Of a stretch of DNA of 53,082 nt, positions 39,251 through 47,355 are shown piece after piece. Each line of letters opens with the position of its first letter. Positions within the stretch are counted from its first letter, which is position 1. The notes under the pieces were generated by a model. The model did no database searches. It saw nothing but the letters and a program-made list of their open reading frames with translations, and was not told where the DNA came from. A program made the position numbers and the translations under genes. The stretch is from Oscillospiraceae bacterium (GTDB taxonomy: Bacteria > Bacillota > Clostridia > Oscillospirales > Acutalibacteraceae), in assembly GCA_031271865.1 (NCBI GenBank), contig JAISUW010000025.1:1-53082 (forward strand), written 5' to 3'.

Positions 39251-40786
39251 CTAAATCTCCGTATCCTCCGCTGTCCGAACAGCACCGCGGGCGGCACGCG
39301 CTTCGGCAAGCTCTTGCGTAACGCGCGCCTTCGTTTGTCCGGTCATGTTATACCAAAGCAACGGAATGGTGCACAGCAGCATGGAAATCGACGGCACGAG
39401 CGAAACCAAGGAAAAGATTCCGCCGCGCATTCCGTTCTCCAGGTTCAGAGGGTTGATGGTCGCTTCAGCAGAGGCGGCAACGACTTTGTCCAACCCAATC
39501 AGCCCATAGGTCAGCGTAATGGAAGCCGTAGCAATCGCATTGGAGAACTTATTGACAAAAGTCTGGCAGGCCTGACCGATACCGGTCTGTCTGTAACCGG
39601 TCTGCCACTCCATATAGTCCAGCGAGTCGCCAATCATTGCATAGCTGACGACGTTAATGACACCCAAAGGTATGGAGGCAAAGAAGATAAACGGAAGGCA
39701 GAGCCAGAAGTTATTGTACTTCAGCAGGAAGAGGATAATCCCGGACACCCCGCCGATAAGTGCAGACCCCATGATGAGCTGCTTGTAGTTGAGCTTTTTC
39801 ATGAGCGAAGGCACGGCAAGCATGGAGCCGAACATCCCAAGCGTCACGACAATGGTCAGCACAAGGGATACGGTAGAGATATTGGACTGGATGGCTTTCT
39901 CCAACTCCGCACCGGTCTTTCCCGCGAGGCTGTCGGGATTCATAACAAATGTATACCGCGCCGCATGAATCGCACCGGCTTGGTAGAGATACCGCCCGCT
40001 GGCAAGGATGCCCATGAGGATGGTCATCACCAAAGGCTTGCAGCCGAACACAAGTTTGAGCGCATTGGGCGGCAATTCGCCGCTCTCCTTATCCGCCTGC
40101 ATGGCGGAGCGCATCTCAACGCGTTCCTGCACACCGAAGCAGGTGCGGTAAAACAGCCCCCCACCGACCACACACGCAATGCCGGCCATCACAAGGTACT
40201 TCACCTTCTCCAAGCCGTTACCCGCTAAGCCAAGCGACGGCAGGATATAGCCCAGCCCCATGAACAGGAACATCGGCACGGCGGAACCGATACCATTTGT
40301 AGTGCGGCTGATAGAAATGACGCGGCCGCGCTCATTCGGGTTCGGCGTCATGGCGTTGGGCAGCGCCCAGAACGGAATGTCCCCTATCGTATAGAAGAAG
40401 TCCCACAGCACATAGGTCACTGCAGCATAGACCATCTTCCACCCGACCGGGATGTTCGGTACAATGAAAAGCAGCATGGTCAGCGCGGCAATAGGTATCG
40501 GCGACCAGAACAGGTACCCTTTCATATAACCGCGCTTCGGGCGGAAGCGATCCATCACCGTCCCCATGATGGGATCGTTGATGGCATCCCAGATACGGCT
40601 CGCCAATGTCAGGAAAGTCACAAACCCGGCAGCCAGACCCATTACATTGAGGTAGAAGTCGGATATGTAGCTGGACATACACGCATACATCATCCCCTGC
40701 CCCAAGCCGCCGAAGTAGTACGTCATGCGCTCTTTCTTCGGGATAATGCCGTCATACCCGGACGGCAAGCTCGCTTCTTTTGCCAT
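39251..40786 (-). CDS. GPH-family sugar:cation symporter
   Basis: 511 residues, about 12 membrane helices. MTYYFGGLGQGMMYACMSSYISDFY and SRIWDAINDPIMGTVMDR are the glycoside-pentoside-hexuronide:cation symporter (MelB/XynP-like, MFS superfamily) signature; PNERGRVISISR and FFYTIGDIPFWALPNAMTP support it. Imports a sugar or glycoside with Na+ or H+; substrate cannot be read from sequence. No glycosidase lies beside it. It diverges from the RibU-like gene, sharing a 212-bp control region with a 29-bp repeat. Confidence 0.9.
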   Translation of the reverse strand: MAKEASLPSGYDGIIPKKERMTYYFGGLGQGMMYACMSSYISDFYLNVMGLAAGFVTFLTLASRIWDAINDPIMGTVMDRFRPKRGYMKGYLFWSPIPIAALTMLLFIVPNIPVGWKMVYAAVTYVLWDFFYTIGDIPFWALPNAMTPNPNERGRVISISRTTNGIGSAVPMFLFMGLGYILPSLGLAGNGLEKVKYLVMAGIACVVGGGLFYRTCFGVQERVEMRSAMQADKESGELPPNALKLVFGCKPLVMTILMGILASGRYLYQAGAIHAARYTFVMNPDSLAGKTGAELEKAIQSNISTVSLVLTIVVTLGMFGSMLAVPSLMKKLNYKQLIMGSALIGGVSGIILFLLKYNNFWLCLPFIFFASIPLGVINVVSYAMIGDSLDYMEWQTGYRQTGIGQACQTFVNKFSNAIATASITLTYGLIGLDKVVAASAEATINPLNLENGMRGGIFSLVSLVPSISMLLCTIPLLWYNMTGQTKARVTQELAEARAARGAVRTAEDTEI

Positions 40787-40844
40787 TTTCTCTTCTCCGT
40801 TCCCACCGACCCATGCTCGGCGTCGGTGTGATTTACTACATTAA

Positions 40845-40873
40845 ATTATAACAAATTCCCACCAGATTGTAAA
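40845..40873 (-). promoter_or_regulatory. Sigma-A promoter of the GPH transporter
   Basis: Minus strand: TTTACA (40868-40873), 17-base spacer, TATAAT (40845-40850). A stem CACCGAC / GTCGGTG (40804-40828) is in the leader before the ATG. Confidence 0.78.
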
Positions 40874-40894
40874 GGAAAAGTTTTTCTAAAAACC

Positions 40895-40923
40895 GGTGCA
40901 TTTTTTGTTACCGTTTGTAACCA
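40895..40923 (-). repeat. 29-bp operator-like repeat, copy 2
   Basis: Identical over 29 bases to the reverse complement of 5819-5847. Its core GTTAC-CGTTT-GTAAC (40907-40921) is an inverted repeat. It sits between the two divergent -35 boxes (40868-40873 and 40936-40941), 12 bp from the latter. Confidence 0.6.
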
Positions 40924-40935
40924 TTAACTGCAACC

Positions 40936-40963
40936 TTGACAAATCCGCAAAAAATGATATAAT
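40936..40963 (+). promoter_or_regulatory. Sigma-A promoter of the RibU-like gene
   Basis: TTGACA (40936-40941), 16-base spacer, TATAAT (40958-40963). The leader to the ATG at 40999 is about 30 nt, which leaves no room for an FMN riboswitch. Confidence 0.82.
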
Positions 40964-40998
40964 AGACACAAACCCACCAAACGGAGCGTACATCCATC

Positions 40999-41583
40999 AT
41001 GAAACCGCTGAACCTCAGAAAATGCATTGCCTGCGCCTTACTGGCTGCGGTATCCGTTGTCCTCTTCCTGATTCAGGTACCCACCCCCCTCACACCGGAA
41101 TACCTGAAACTCGACCTGTCCGACCTCCCGGCACTCTTGGCAGGCTACTTCTTAGGCATACCCTACGGCATCATCGTCTGCCTTCTGAAGAACGCCACCG
41201 GGCTGTTCCACACCTTTACCGGCGGCGTTGGGGAACTGTCCAACTTCATTTTGTCCTCCGCCTTCGTGTTGGGCTCCGGTCTGATCTACCGAAAGAACCA
41301 AAACCTGCGCGGCGCCGCTCTCGGTGCCGCTGTCGGCGCCTTGGCCGCCGCTGCCGTCAGTTTCCCCTCCAATCTGTTCTTGGTCTATCCGGTCTATGGC
41401 CGGCTCATGGGCATGGACGCCATCCTCGGGATGTACCGCGCCCTCCTGCCCGGTGTGGAGAAGCTCTGGCAGGGTCTTCTCGTCTTCAATGTGCCCTTTA
41501 CACTCGTCAAGTGCCTCCTCAGCGGCTTTGCCGCTGTTCTCGTCTGGAAGCCGCTGAAACAGGTACGAATCCTCAATGAATAA
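40999..41583 (+). CDS. ECF transporter substrate-binding component, RibU-like
   Basis: 194 residues with about six helices. The stretch PEYLKLDLSDLPALLAGYF and LLKNATGLFHTFTGGVGELSN matches the riboflavin-binding S component RibU (the family LDLSDLPALI and GELANF features). S components work with the shared EcfA-A'-T module encoded elsewhere, and RibU imports riboflavin. The first helix begins right after MKPLNLRK. No FMN riboswitch is present, which is unusual for ribU; the 29-bp operator-like repeat may take that role. Riboflavin specificity is inferred from motifs only. Confidence 0.85.
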   Translation: MKPLNLRKCIACALLAAVSVVLFLIQVPTPLTPEYLKLDLSDLPALLAGYFLGIPYGIIVCLLKNATGLFHTFTGGVGELSNFILSSAFVLGSGLIYRKNQNLRGAALGAAVGALAAAAVSFPSNLFLVYPVYGRLMGMDAILGMYRALLPGVEKLWQGLLVFNVPFTLVKCLLSGFAAVLVWKPLKQVRILNE

Positions 41584-41660
41584 GCAACGGTACACAGATT
41601 CTGTATCGGTCTGCTATTGCTTTACATCAAATACGCCAAGCATTCGAAAGGACAAGCCCC

Positions 41661-42449
41661 ATGCCCAACCCTTATGCCAACGTCAGCCCCGCCGAAGTCC
41701 GCACCCTTATACGGGAGCAAAAGATTACCGGACAGACCTCCGGAATGTGCGCGGGATATGCCCAAGCCAACATGATCGTCCTGCCCTTTGACTACGCCTA
41801 CGACTTCCTGCTCTTTGCGCAGCGCAACCCCAAGCCCTGCCCCATCCTCGAGGTAACGGAAGTCGGCAGCCGCCGCCTGCAATCCATCTGCGCTGCGGAT
41901 GTCTGCACAGACATTCCGCGCTATCGGGTCTATCGCGATGGTGTCTTCACCGAGGAGCGCACGGATGTATCCGACCTCTGGCGGGACGACTTGGTCGCCT
42001 TCCTAATCGGCTGCTCTTTCTCCTTTGAGAGTGAGCTCTTGGAAGCGGACGTAAGCGTCCGCCACATTGAGGAGAACCGCAATGTCCCCATGTACGACAC
42101 CAACATCGCCTGCACCCCCGCCGGGAAGATGCACGGCAATATGGTGGTCAGTATGCGCCCCCTCCCGCCCGACCAAATCGTCCGCGCAGTCACGGTAACT
42201 GCCGCCGTACCGCGCGTCCATGGTGCCCCGGTGCATATCGGCGACCCTGCGGTGATTGGAATCGCAGACATCGGCAAGCCCGACTACGGCGACAGCGTGA
42301 CCATCCGCCCCGGAGAGACCCCTGTCTTCTGGGCCTGCGGTGTGACCCCACAAGCCGCTGTCATGGCTACCAAACCACCCTTTGCCATCAGCCACGCCCC
42401 CGGGCATATGCTCATTACGGATGTGAAGAACACTCTGCTCAAGGGGTAG
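41661..42449 (+). CDS. DUF1445 putative hydro-lyase / D-glutamate cyclase family
   Basis: 262 residues, the normal length of the YcsI/UPF0317 family. Features: GYAQANMIVLPFDYAYDFLLF near the N-terminus, FLIGCSFSFES, RNVPMYDTNIAC, MVVSMRPL, and the end CGVTPQAAVMATKPPFAI followed by SHAPGHMLITD. Mammalian relatives are D-glutamate cyclases, so amino-acid-like hydro-lyase chemistry is plausible. Cytoplasmic. It starts 77 bp after the RibU-like gene with GAAAGGAC upstream. Its TAG stop codon leads directly into a palindromic element. Confidence 0.88.
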   Translation: MPNPYANVSPAEVRTLIREQKITGQTSGMCAGYAQANMIVLPFDYAYDFLLFAQRNPKPCPILEVTEVGSRRLQSICAADVCTDIPRYRVYRDGVFTEERTDVSDLWRDDLVAFLIGCSFSFESELLEADVSVRHIEENRNVPMYDTNIACTPAGKMHGNMVVSMRPLPPDQIVRAVTVTAAVPRVHGAPVHIGDPAVIGIADIGKPDYGDSVTIRPGETPVFWACGVTPQAAVMATKPPFAISHAPGHMLITDVKNTLLKG

Positions 42450-42507
42450 GGGCTTCGCGAAGCCCCGGGGCGGTTCGCGAACCGCCCCGTATGCAGCTGA
42501 AGCTGCA
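42449..42507. repeat. Palindromic element, type 2 (copy C)
   Basis: GGGGCTTCGCGAAGCCCC (42449-42466, perfect), then the same 22-bp palindrome as copy B with core GGGCGGTTCGCGAACCGCCC (42467-42488), then TGCAGCT-GA-AGCTGCA (42492-42507). The first base is the G of the preceding gene's TAG stop. Confidence 0.8.
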
Positions 42508-42536
42508 CCCCACGCTGCGCAAAGGAGGCCTCCGCG

Positions 42537-43334
42537 GTGATAGCAATCACTATCATTATCTTCAGTCTGCTGCTGCTGTCGGTGGGCTTAGGTGCTGTTT
42601 TGCTTATAAGCAGCCGAAAGCGCCGCAGAGCCGGGCGCAAATGGAAAGGACTCCGTGCAGCCGGTTTGACCGTATTGCTTTTTCCTCTGCTGTATCTCAC
42701 CGTCATCGGCCTGCGGCTGTTTGTTGCGCATATGGACAACGACGGCGAACCGGCGGGGGGCTATACTGCCCCGGAATACAGCGGCAGCTTTGCCGAAGTC
42801 AGCTTCGGCGGCATCGATTGGTTCGTGATAGCAAACGAACCGGGTCGGCAACTCCTGCTGTCCGTACAGCTCACGGAGCGTGAGATGTACTACGCCGATG
42901 GAAAAAGCGCCGACTGGGCCGGCAGCACAATCCGCGCCTATCTCAACGGCGATTTCTTGGCGCAGTTCACGCCGGCAGAGCAAGAACAAATCCGCACTGC
43001 GCACCTCACGAACGGACAAGTCACCTTCCCCGACGGCACGCAAAGCCTGCCCGGCGGATCCGATACAGATGACAAGGTATTCCTCCTCTCCTACACCGAG
43101 GCGGAGCAATACCTCCCCACCGAAAATAATCGCATTCTGCCGGGCGCGCCGGAAACCTGGTGGCTCCGTTCCCCCGGTGACGGACGGACTGCCATCTCGG
43201 CCGTTGACGGTCAGGGGCAGCTCTGTTATCTGAACACCAATGCGACCCTCATGCTTGGTATACGCCCCGCGATGTGGGTAGCCGCCGGAGAGCGTATAAC
43301 GGCTACAAACATCCTCCCATCGGACAACGGCTAA
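42537..43334 (+). CDS. Membrane-anchored DUF6273 protein
   Basis: 265 residues from GTG 42537, with AAAGGAGG 8 bp upstream. Two N-terminal membrane helices separated by a basic loop (SRKRRRAGRKWKG), then an extracellular domain. That domain matches DUF6273: IDWFVIANEPGRQLLLSV, SADWAGSTIRAYLNGDFLAQF, DDKVFLLSYTEAEQY, WWLRSPG and MLGIRPAMWV. The domain is common in gut Clostridia and has a lectin-like (FGE-sulfatase-like) appearance; function unknown. The palindromic element lies between it and the preceding gene. Confidence 0.82.
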   Translation: MIAITIIIFSLLLLSVGLGAVLLISSRKRRRAGRKWKGLRAAGLTVLLFPLLYLTVIGLRLFVAHMDNDGEPAGGYTAPEYSGSFAEVSFGGIDWFVIANEPGRQLLLSVQLTEREMYYADGKSADWAGSTIRAYLNGDFLAQFTPAEQEQIRTAHLTNGQVTFPDGTQSLPGGSDTDDKVFLLSYTEAEQYLPTENNRILPGAPETWWLRSPGDGRTAISAVDGQGQLCYLNTNATLMLGIRPAMWVAAGERITATNILPSDNG

Positions 43335-43358
43335 CATCCGCACCCTTCACCAATGACC

Positions 43359-43387
43359 TTGACAAAACTACTGACGCTGTGTATAAT
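43359..43387 (+). promoter_or_regulatory. Sigma-A promoter of hydE-glycosyltransferase
   Basis: Perfect TTGACA (43359-43364), 17-base spacer, TATAAT (43382-43387). It gives an 80-nt leader to hydE. Confidence 0.87.
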
Positions 43388-43471
43388 CATATATATAAGT
43401 AATAAGGTTAGGGCGCATATTCATTTCTTTCAGCGGATGACAAGAACTTGGTATAAGATAGGCCGGGCAAT

Positions 43472-44524
43472 ATGAAACAGCGTATTGACAAACTGGAAAC
43501 CAACGGCTTCCTCCCCCGTGAGGAGCTTCGCTGTCTGCTGTGTGACATCTCCGCCGCAGATACGGAGTACCTCTTCGCCCGTGCCCGCGCCGTGCGGGAG
43601 CGTGTCTACGGCAAGGCCGTCTGGCTGCGCGGACTGATTGAAATCAGCTCCTACTGCAAGAATAACTGCCTCTATTGCGGGATACGTGCCGGAAATGCCA
43701 AAGCCGAACGCTACCGCCTCACGCCCGAAGAGATTCACTTCTGCGCCAAAAACGGTTATGCGCTCGGTTTTCGCACATTTGTTCTGCAAGGCGGCGAGGA
43801 TCCATGGTTCACGGACGAACGTCTCTGCGCCATTGTTGCCGACCTGCGCAAAGACTACCCGGACTGCGCCATTACCCTCAGCATGGGCGAGCGCTCCCGC
43901 CGGAGCTACCAAGCCCTGTTCAACGCGGGCGCCGACCGCTACCTCCTGCGGCACGAAACCGCGAATGCTGCCCACTATGCCTCCCTCCACCCGGAGGAAA
44001 TGCGCCTCTCCTCCCGATTGAAGTGCCTGCAGCACCTCAAGGACATCGGATACCAAGTCGGCTGCGGCTTCATGGTCGGCTCGCCGGGTCAGGATACGGA
44101 TTGTCTGCTGGACGACTTGGAATTCATACATTCTTTCCTTCCCGCGATGGTGGGAATCGGTCCGTTCCTACCGCATAAGGATACGCCTTTCGCAAAAGAA
44201 GCCCCGGGCACACTCGAAATGACCCTGCGCTTATTGGCAGTCCTGCGCCTGATGCAACCGAATGCGCTACTCCCCGCCACGACCGCCCTGGGCACGGTCC
44301 ACCCGCTCGGGCGCGAGAAAGGCTTGCTTGCCGGTGCTAACATCGTCATGCCCAACCTCTCTCCGGTTACGGTGCGCCGTAAGTATATGCTCTATGACAA
44401 CAAAATCTGCACCGGCGAGGAAGCCGCCGAGTGCCGTTACTGCCTGCAGCGCCGCATAGAAAGTGTCGGCTATTCCATCGAAGTGAACCGCGGGGATTTT
44501 ATTCCGCCGGCGGAGAAAGGGTAG
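43472..44524 (+). CDS. hydE: [FeFe] hydrogenase maturase HydE (radical SAM)
   Basis: 350 residues, as in HydE. The radical SAM cluster motif is YCKNNCLYCG (C-x3-C-x2-C, about 55-63). GLIEISSYCKNNCLYCGIR and the later LRHETANAAHYASLHP and GCGFMVGSPGQ match HydE. HydE helps build the diiron subcluster of the hydrogenase H-cluster. A C-terminal CRYCLQRR pair (second Cys group) is also present. hydF, hydG and hydrogenase genes are not in the window. Close relatives (PylB, BioB-like) are the main alternative. It is 3 bp upstream of a glycosyltransferase. Confidence 0.9.
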   Translation: MKQRIDKLETNGFLPREELRCLLCDISAADTEYLFARARAVRERVYGKAVWLRGLIEISSYCKNNCLYCGIRAGNAKAERYRLTPEEIHFCAKNGYALGFRTFVLQGGEDPWFTDERLCAIVADLRKDYPDCAITLSMGERSRRSYQALFNAGADRYLLRHETANAAHYASLHPEEMRLSSRLKCLQHLKDIGYQVGCGFMVGSPGQDTDCLLDDLEFIHSFLPAMVGIGPFLPHKDTPFAKEAPGTLEMTLRLLAVLRLMQPNALLPATTALGTVHPLGREKGLLAGANIVMPNLSPVTVRRKYMLYDNKICTGEEAAECRYCLQRRIESVGYSIEVNRGDFIPPAEKG

Positions 44525-44527
44525 CCT

Positions 44528-45604
44528 ATGCCGAAAGTGAGTATTATTGTACCGGCTTATAACGCCGAAAAGACTTTGAAAACCGCCGTGCGCAGTTTGC
44601 AAAAGCAAACCCTGCGGGAAGTTGAGATCCTCATAATAGATGACGGCTCGAAAGACGGCACCGGAAAGCTGGCGGATAAGCTTGCTGCCGCGGATTCGCG
44701 CATCAAGGTCATCCACCAACCGAACGCCGGCGTTTCCGCCGCCCGCAATACGGGCTTAGCTGCCGCTTCGGGAGAATTCATCGGCTTCTGCGATGCGGAC
44801 GACTGGTGTGCTTTCGGGATGTATGAAGCCCTATATACTGCCGCAAAGGCGTATGATGCTGCGGATTGCCTCTGCGGTATGTACTTTGATACGTACAAAA
44901 GCATTCCCCTCCCCTTGTGGTTTCTGGGGGAGGATGCCGTAAAAGCCGGTAAAGAGCTGCGTGACCGATTATTGCTGCTCTTTGCTGCGTGCCAAGACGG
45001 ACCGGTTTGGAAACATATCTTCCGCAGAGATATTCTTCAGGGCTTGCGCTTCTCAGAAGAACTGCGTTATGCGGAAGACGTAGCTTTCCTGCAGGAAGCC
45101 CTTCGCCGCACAAAGATAAGTGTGGCTCTGAAAGACTGCTTCTATCACTACCTCTCCCGACCGAACTCCGTTTGCCATACCATGGGTATGGATGCCTTTA
45201 CCTCACTGGTATTTGTGGGAAGCAAAGGCTTGCACATCCTGCACGAAGAGGGCTTGGACACCCCGGAGAACCTACGTTACGTCGCTGCCGCTTTCGGAAG
45301 GCAGTTCTTAGGCGCAGAGATTGCAACTACGATCCGTCAAGCCCGGATGACAGAAGAAGACGTTGCGGCCTATTTCGGCAAACTTTTGGAAGAGCCCTCC
45401 CTACGGCTGCTGCGGGATATAGATATACCAAATGGCGGTGAATCTTTGCACGTCTTGCAGGAGGCATTGCGCACCGGTGATTTCATGCCTTACTGCAGTC
45501 TAATGGCTGCACAACCACTCCCAAAACACGGCTCGTTCTATAATTTTCTTCGCCGCCTCTCCTATCAACGGTGGCTGCTGTGGCAAAAACTAACTATCGG
45601 ATAA
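44528..45604 (+). CDS. Glycosyltransferase family 2
   Basis: 358 residues. GT-A fold start VSIIVPAYNAEKTLKTAVRS, then EILIIDDGSKDGTG, NAGVSAARNTGLAAASGEFI and the metal-binding FCDADDW (DxD region). It transfers a sugar from a nucleotide donor to a cell-surface glycan or protein; donor and acceptor are unknown. No membrane helix. Ribosome site lies inside the end of hydE, so translation is coupled. It precedes the collagen-like gene, and glycosylation of collagen-like surface proteins is a possible but unproven role. Confidence 0.9.
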   Translation: MPKVSIIVPAYNAEKTLKTAVRSLQKQTLREVEILIIDDGSKDGTGKLADKLAAADSRIKVIHQPNAGVSAARNTGLAAASGEFIGFCDADDWCAFGMYEALYTAAKAYDAADCLCGMYFDTYKSIPLPLWFLGEDAVKAGKELRDRLLLLFAACQDGPVWKHIFRRDILQGLRFSEELRYAEDVAFLQEALRRTKISVALKDCFYHYLSRPNSVCHTMGMDAFTSLVFVGSKGLHILHEEGLDTPENLRYVAAAFGRQFLGAEIATTIRQARMTEEDVAAYFGKLLEEPSLRLLRDIDIPNGGESLHVLQEALRTGDFMPYCSLMAAQPLPKHGSFYNFLRRLSYQRWLLWQKLTIG

Positions 45605-45625
45605 TATACGCAATTCTTATATTTC

Positions 45626-45650
45626 CGGAGGCGAATACGTTTCGCCTCCG
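45626..45650 (+). terminator. Intrinsic terminator of hydE-glycosyltransferase
   Basis: CGGAGGCGAA (45626-45635), loop TACGT, TTCGCCTCCG (45641-45650), then TTTC. A 10-bp stem 22 bp after the stop. Confidence 0.82.
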
Positions 45651-45697
45651 TTTCGGCATTCTATGGCGCGCCGCTTTTGAATAGAAATAGATAAAGA

Positions 45698-46732
45698 ATG
45701 CATAGAATGAATTGCTACAATAACGAAACGGGGGAAAAAGCTTTGCCTATAGAATCAAACAACCAAAACAACGAGCGTGTGCCGCGCATTGAGGGTGCTA
45801 TCGGACCCAGAGGACCCCGCGGTCTTCCCGGCGCGACAGGAGAAATGGGTCCGCAAGGTCCGATGGGACTCCAAGGGCTGCCGGGCGCGGTAGGTGCGAC
45901 AGGGCCGCAAGGCAATCCCGGACCGCGCGGCCTGCGCGGGGAAACCGGTGCCGTTGGCGAAGTCGGACCCGTCGGACCTACAGGTCCCACAGGACCTGCC
46001 GGACCGGAAGGCCCCATCGGCCCCACCGGCATGCAGGGCTACCCTGGTTGCCAAGGCTGCCCCGGTGTAACGGGTGCCACAGGCGAACAGGGCGACCTCG
46101 GTCCCACAGGACCCACAGGCCCGCAAGGGGAGCAGGGTATCCAAGGCATCCAAGGTCCGCAGGGCGAAAAGGGCGACACAGGCGACACAGGCGCGACAGG
46201 CGCTACAGGTCCGCAAGGTTACTCCGATTCCTTCCCGCCGGCTTACGGCAAACTCTATTGCGATAACATCAACCGCATTGTCACCGGCTCCCCGACGGCT
46301 TTGGTAGGCGTGGCGGGGGTTCCCTTTACAGCGGAATTGCGCCCCGGTGCCAATATGGACATCGCAGAAGTTCCTGTCGGCACAAGCGGCTCTTTCCTCT
46401 ACGGCATCCGCCCGACAGAACCCGGTGTCTATGCCGTCTCCGCTGTGATAAACATCGGTGTCCACCGCAAGTGCGCTGTCGTTTACTCCATCGGTCTGCT
46501 CGATGATGCCCAAAAAACCGTAGGCTTCGTCACGGCGGCGCAGGACTGCACCGTATTGCGCGCTACCACCCCCATCATGACCGGCGAGTATAACCTCTCC
46601 ATGCAATCCGTCTGTACCGTCTCCGAGGAGGACTTGGGGAAAGCCTTCACTGTCTTTATGACCACAAATAACGCTACCCATGTCGTCATTACCTATGACT
46701 ATGCGGAACTCTCTGTCTATCGCATCGGATAA
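45698..46732 (+). CDS. Collagen-like protein with C-terminal globular domain
   Basis: 344 residues. A short N-terminal leader (MHRMNCYNNETGEK...) without a signal peptide, then about 47 continuous Gly-X-Y triplets at residues 33-174 (for example GPRGPRGLPGATGEMGPQGP), then a 170-residue beta-rich domain. The triplet part contains two Cys (GCQGCPG). The layout is that of BclA-type exosporium filament proteins, with a collagen stalk and a trimerising jelly-roll head. Alternative starts at 45707 are possible; the ribosome site is weak. No signal peptide fits a spore-surface protein made in the mother cell. Inference only, since expression is not shown. Confidence 0.85.
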   Translation: MHRMNCYNNETGEKALPIESNNQNNERVPRIEGAIGPRGPRGLPGATGEMGPQGPMGLQGLPGAVGATGPQGNPGPRGLRGETGAVGEVGPVGPTGPTGPAGPEGPIGPTGMQGYPGCQGCPGVTGATGEQGDLGPTGPTGPQGEQGIQGIQGPQGEKGDTGDTGATGATGPQGYSDSFPPAYGKLYCDNINRIVTGSPTALVGVAGVPFTAELRPGANMDIAEVPVGTSGSFLYGIRPTEPGVYAVSAVINIGVHRKCAVVYSIGLLDDAQKTVGFVTAAQDCTVLRATTPIMTGEYNLSMQSVCTVSEEDLGKAFTVFMTTNNATHVVITYDYAELSVYRIG

Positions 46733-46742
46733 TGTGGGTGGG

Positions 46743-46770
46743 ACAAAACTTGCCGGTTCGGCATAGGATG
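46743..46770 (+). promoter_or_regulatory. Possible sigma-K promoter before the Cys/Ser-tailed gene
   Basis: AC (46743-46744), 17-base spacer, CATAGGATG (46762-46770), compared with the sigma-K pattern AC-N16/17-CATAnnnTA. One -10 base differs. The gene type (spore surface) makes it plausible, but short motifs arise by chance. Confidence 0.3.
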
Positions 46771-46777
46771 GTATAGC

Positions 46778-46805
46778 GGGATTGAATTCAATTCAATTCA
46801 ATCCC
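46778..46805 (+). other. Perfect 11-bp hairpin before the Cys/Ser-tailed gene
   Basis: GGGATTGAATT (46778-46788), loop CAATTC, AATTCAATCCC (46795-46805). It lies between the collagen-like gene and the next start, with CCACCCC rather than a T-run after it. Could be an mRNA stability element; it also contains three AATTC repeats. Confidence 0.5.
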
Positions 46806-46828
46806 CACCCCACCAAGGAGGCCACAAC

Positions 46829-47287
46829 ATGATTAAGCACTTCAGTCTGGAATACAGTTTCACAGACGCGAACTTCCACTTTTACGACGGCACGGAGGCA
46901 TCTTGGAACGTGACGGACGTAATCAAGCGTCTGATACGCAAAGAGGTCATCGATGTATCCATCACATTCAAGATGAGCGACGGCAGTATCACTGGCAACG
47001 AAGCATCGGGAGAACAAGTGGCGTGGCGCTACTTCCCGGCGACGGGGACGCTGAAATTTGCCGTTCCGGAAGCATTCAACGACAGCTATGGGCGGACCGC
47101 GATTATACTGACGGTTTGGTATTATGTGAATGAGAATTGCTCTTCCAACGGCTCGGCGAACTGCGGTTCCTCAACTTGCAGCTCTTCCGGCTGCGGCACG
47201 GGTTCGTACACCGGCTGTTCTTCAAGCTCGAGCAGTTGCTCACCCTGTTCAAACGCTTGCAATCCGAATTGCGGCTTCTATTGCTGA
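46829..47287 (+). CDS. Protein with Cys/Ser-rich tail, likely spore surface
   Basis: 152 residues. Residues 1-100 are a beta-rich domain without a single Cys (MIKHFSLEYSFTDANFHFYD, WNVTDVIKRLIRKEVIDVSI). The last 52 residues hold ten Cys among Ser, Gly and Asn (for example CGSSTCSSSGCGTGSYTGC). Such tails cross-link in spore coats and exosporia, as in the Cys-rich CdeC/CdeM-type proteins of Clostridioides, though no homology is claimed. No signal peptide. AAGGAGG precedes the ATG. It has its own terminator and follows a collagen-like gene. Family not recognised. Confidence 0.75.
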   Translation: MIKHFSLEYSFTDANFHFYDGTEASWNVTDVIKRLIRKEVIDVSITFKMSDGSITGNEASGEQVAWRYFPATGTLKFAVPEAFNDSYGRTAIILTVWYYVNENCSSNGSANCGSSTCSSSGCGTGSYTGCSSSSSSCSPCSNACNPNCGFYC

Positions 47288-47310
47288 GCGCCGCAAACAT
47301 AGCAAAGCAG

Positions 47311-47336
47311 CAGGAGCAGACAAATGTCTGCTCCTG
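47311..47336 (+). terminator. Intrinsic terminator of the Cys/Ser-tailed gene
   Basis: CAGGAGCAGACA (47311-47322), loop AA, TGTCTGCTCCTG (47325-47336), then AAGTGTTTT. A 12-bp stem just before the converging end of rhaD. Confidence 0.8.
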
Positions 47337-47355
47337 AAGTGTTTTAAGGAAAGGG

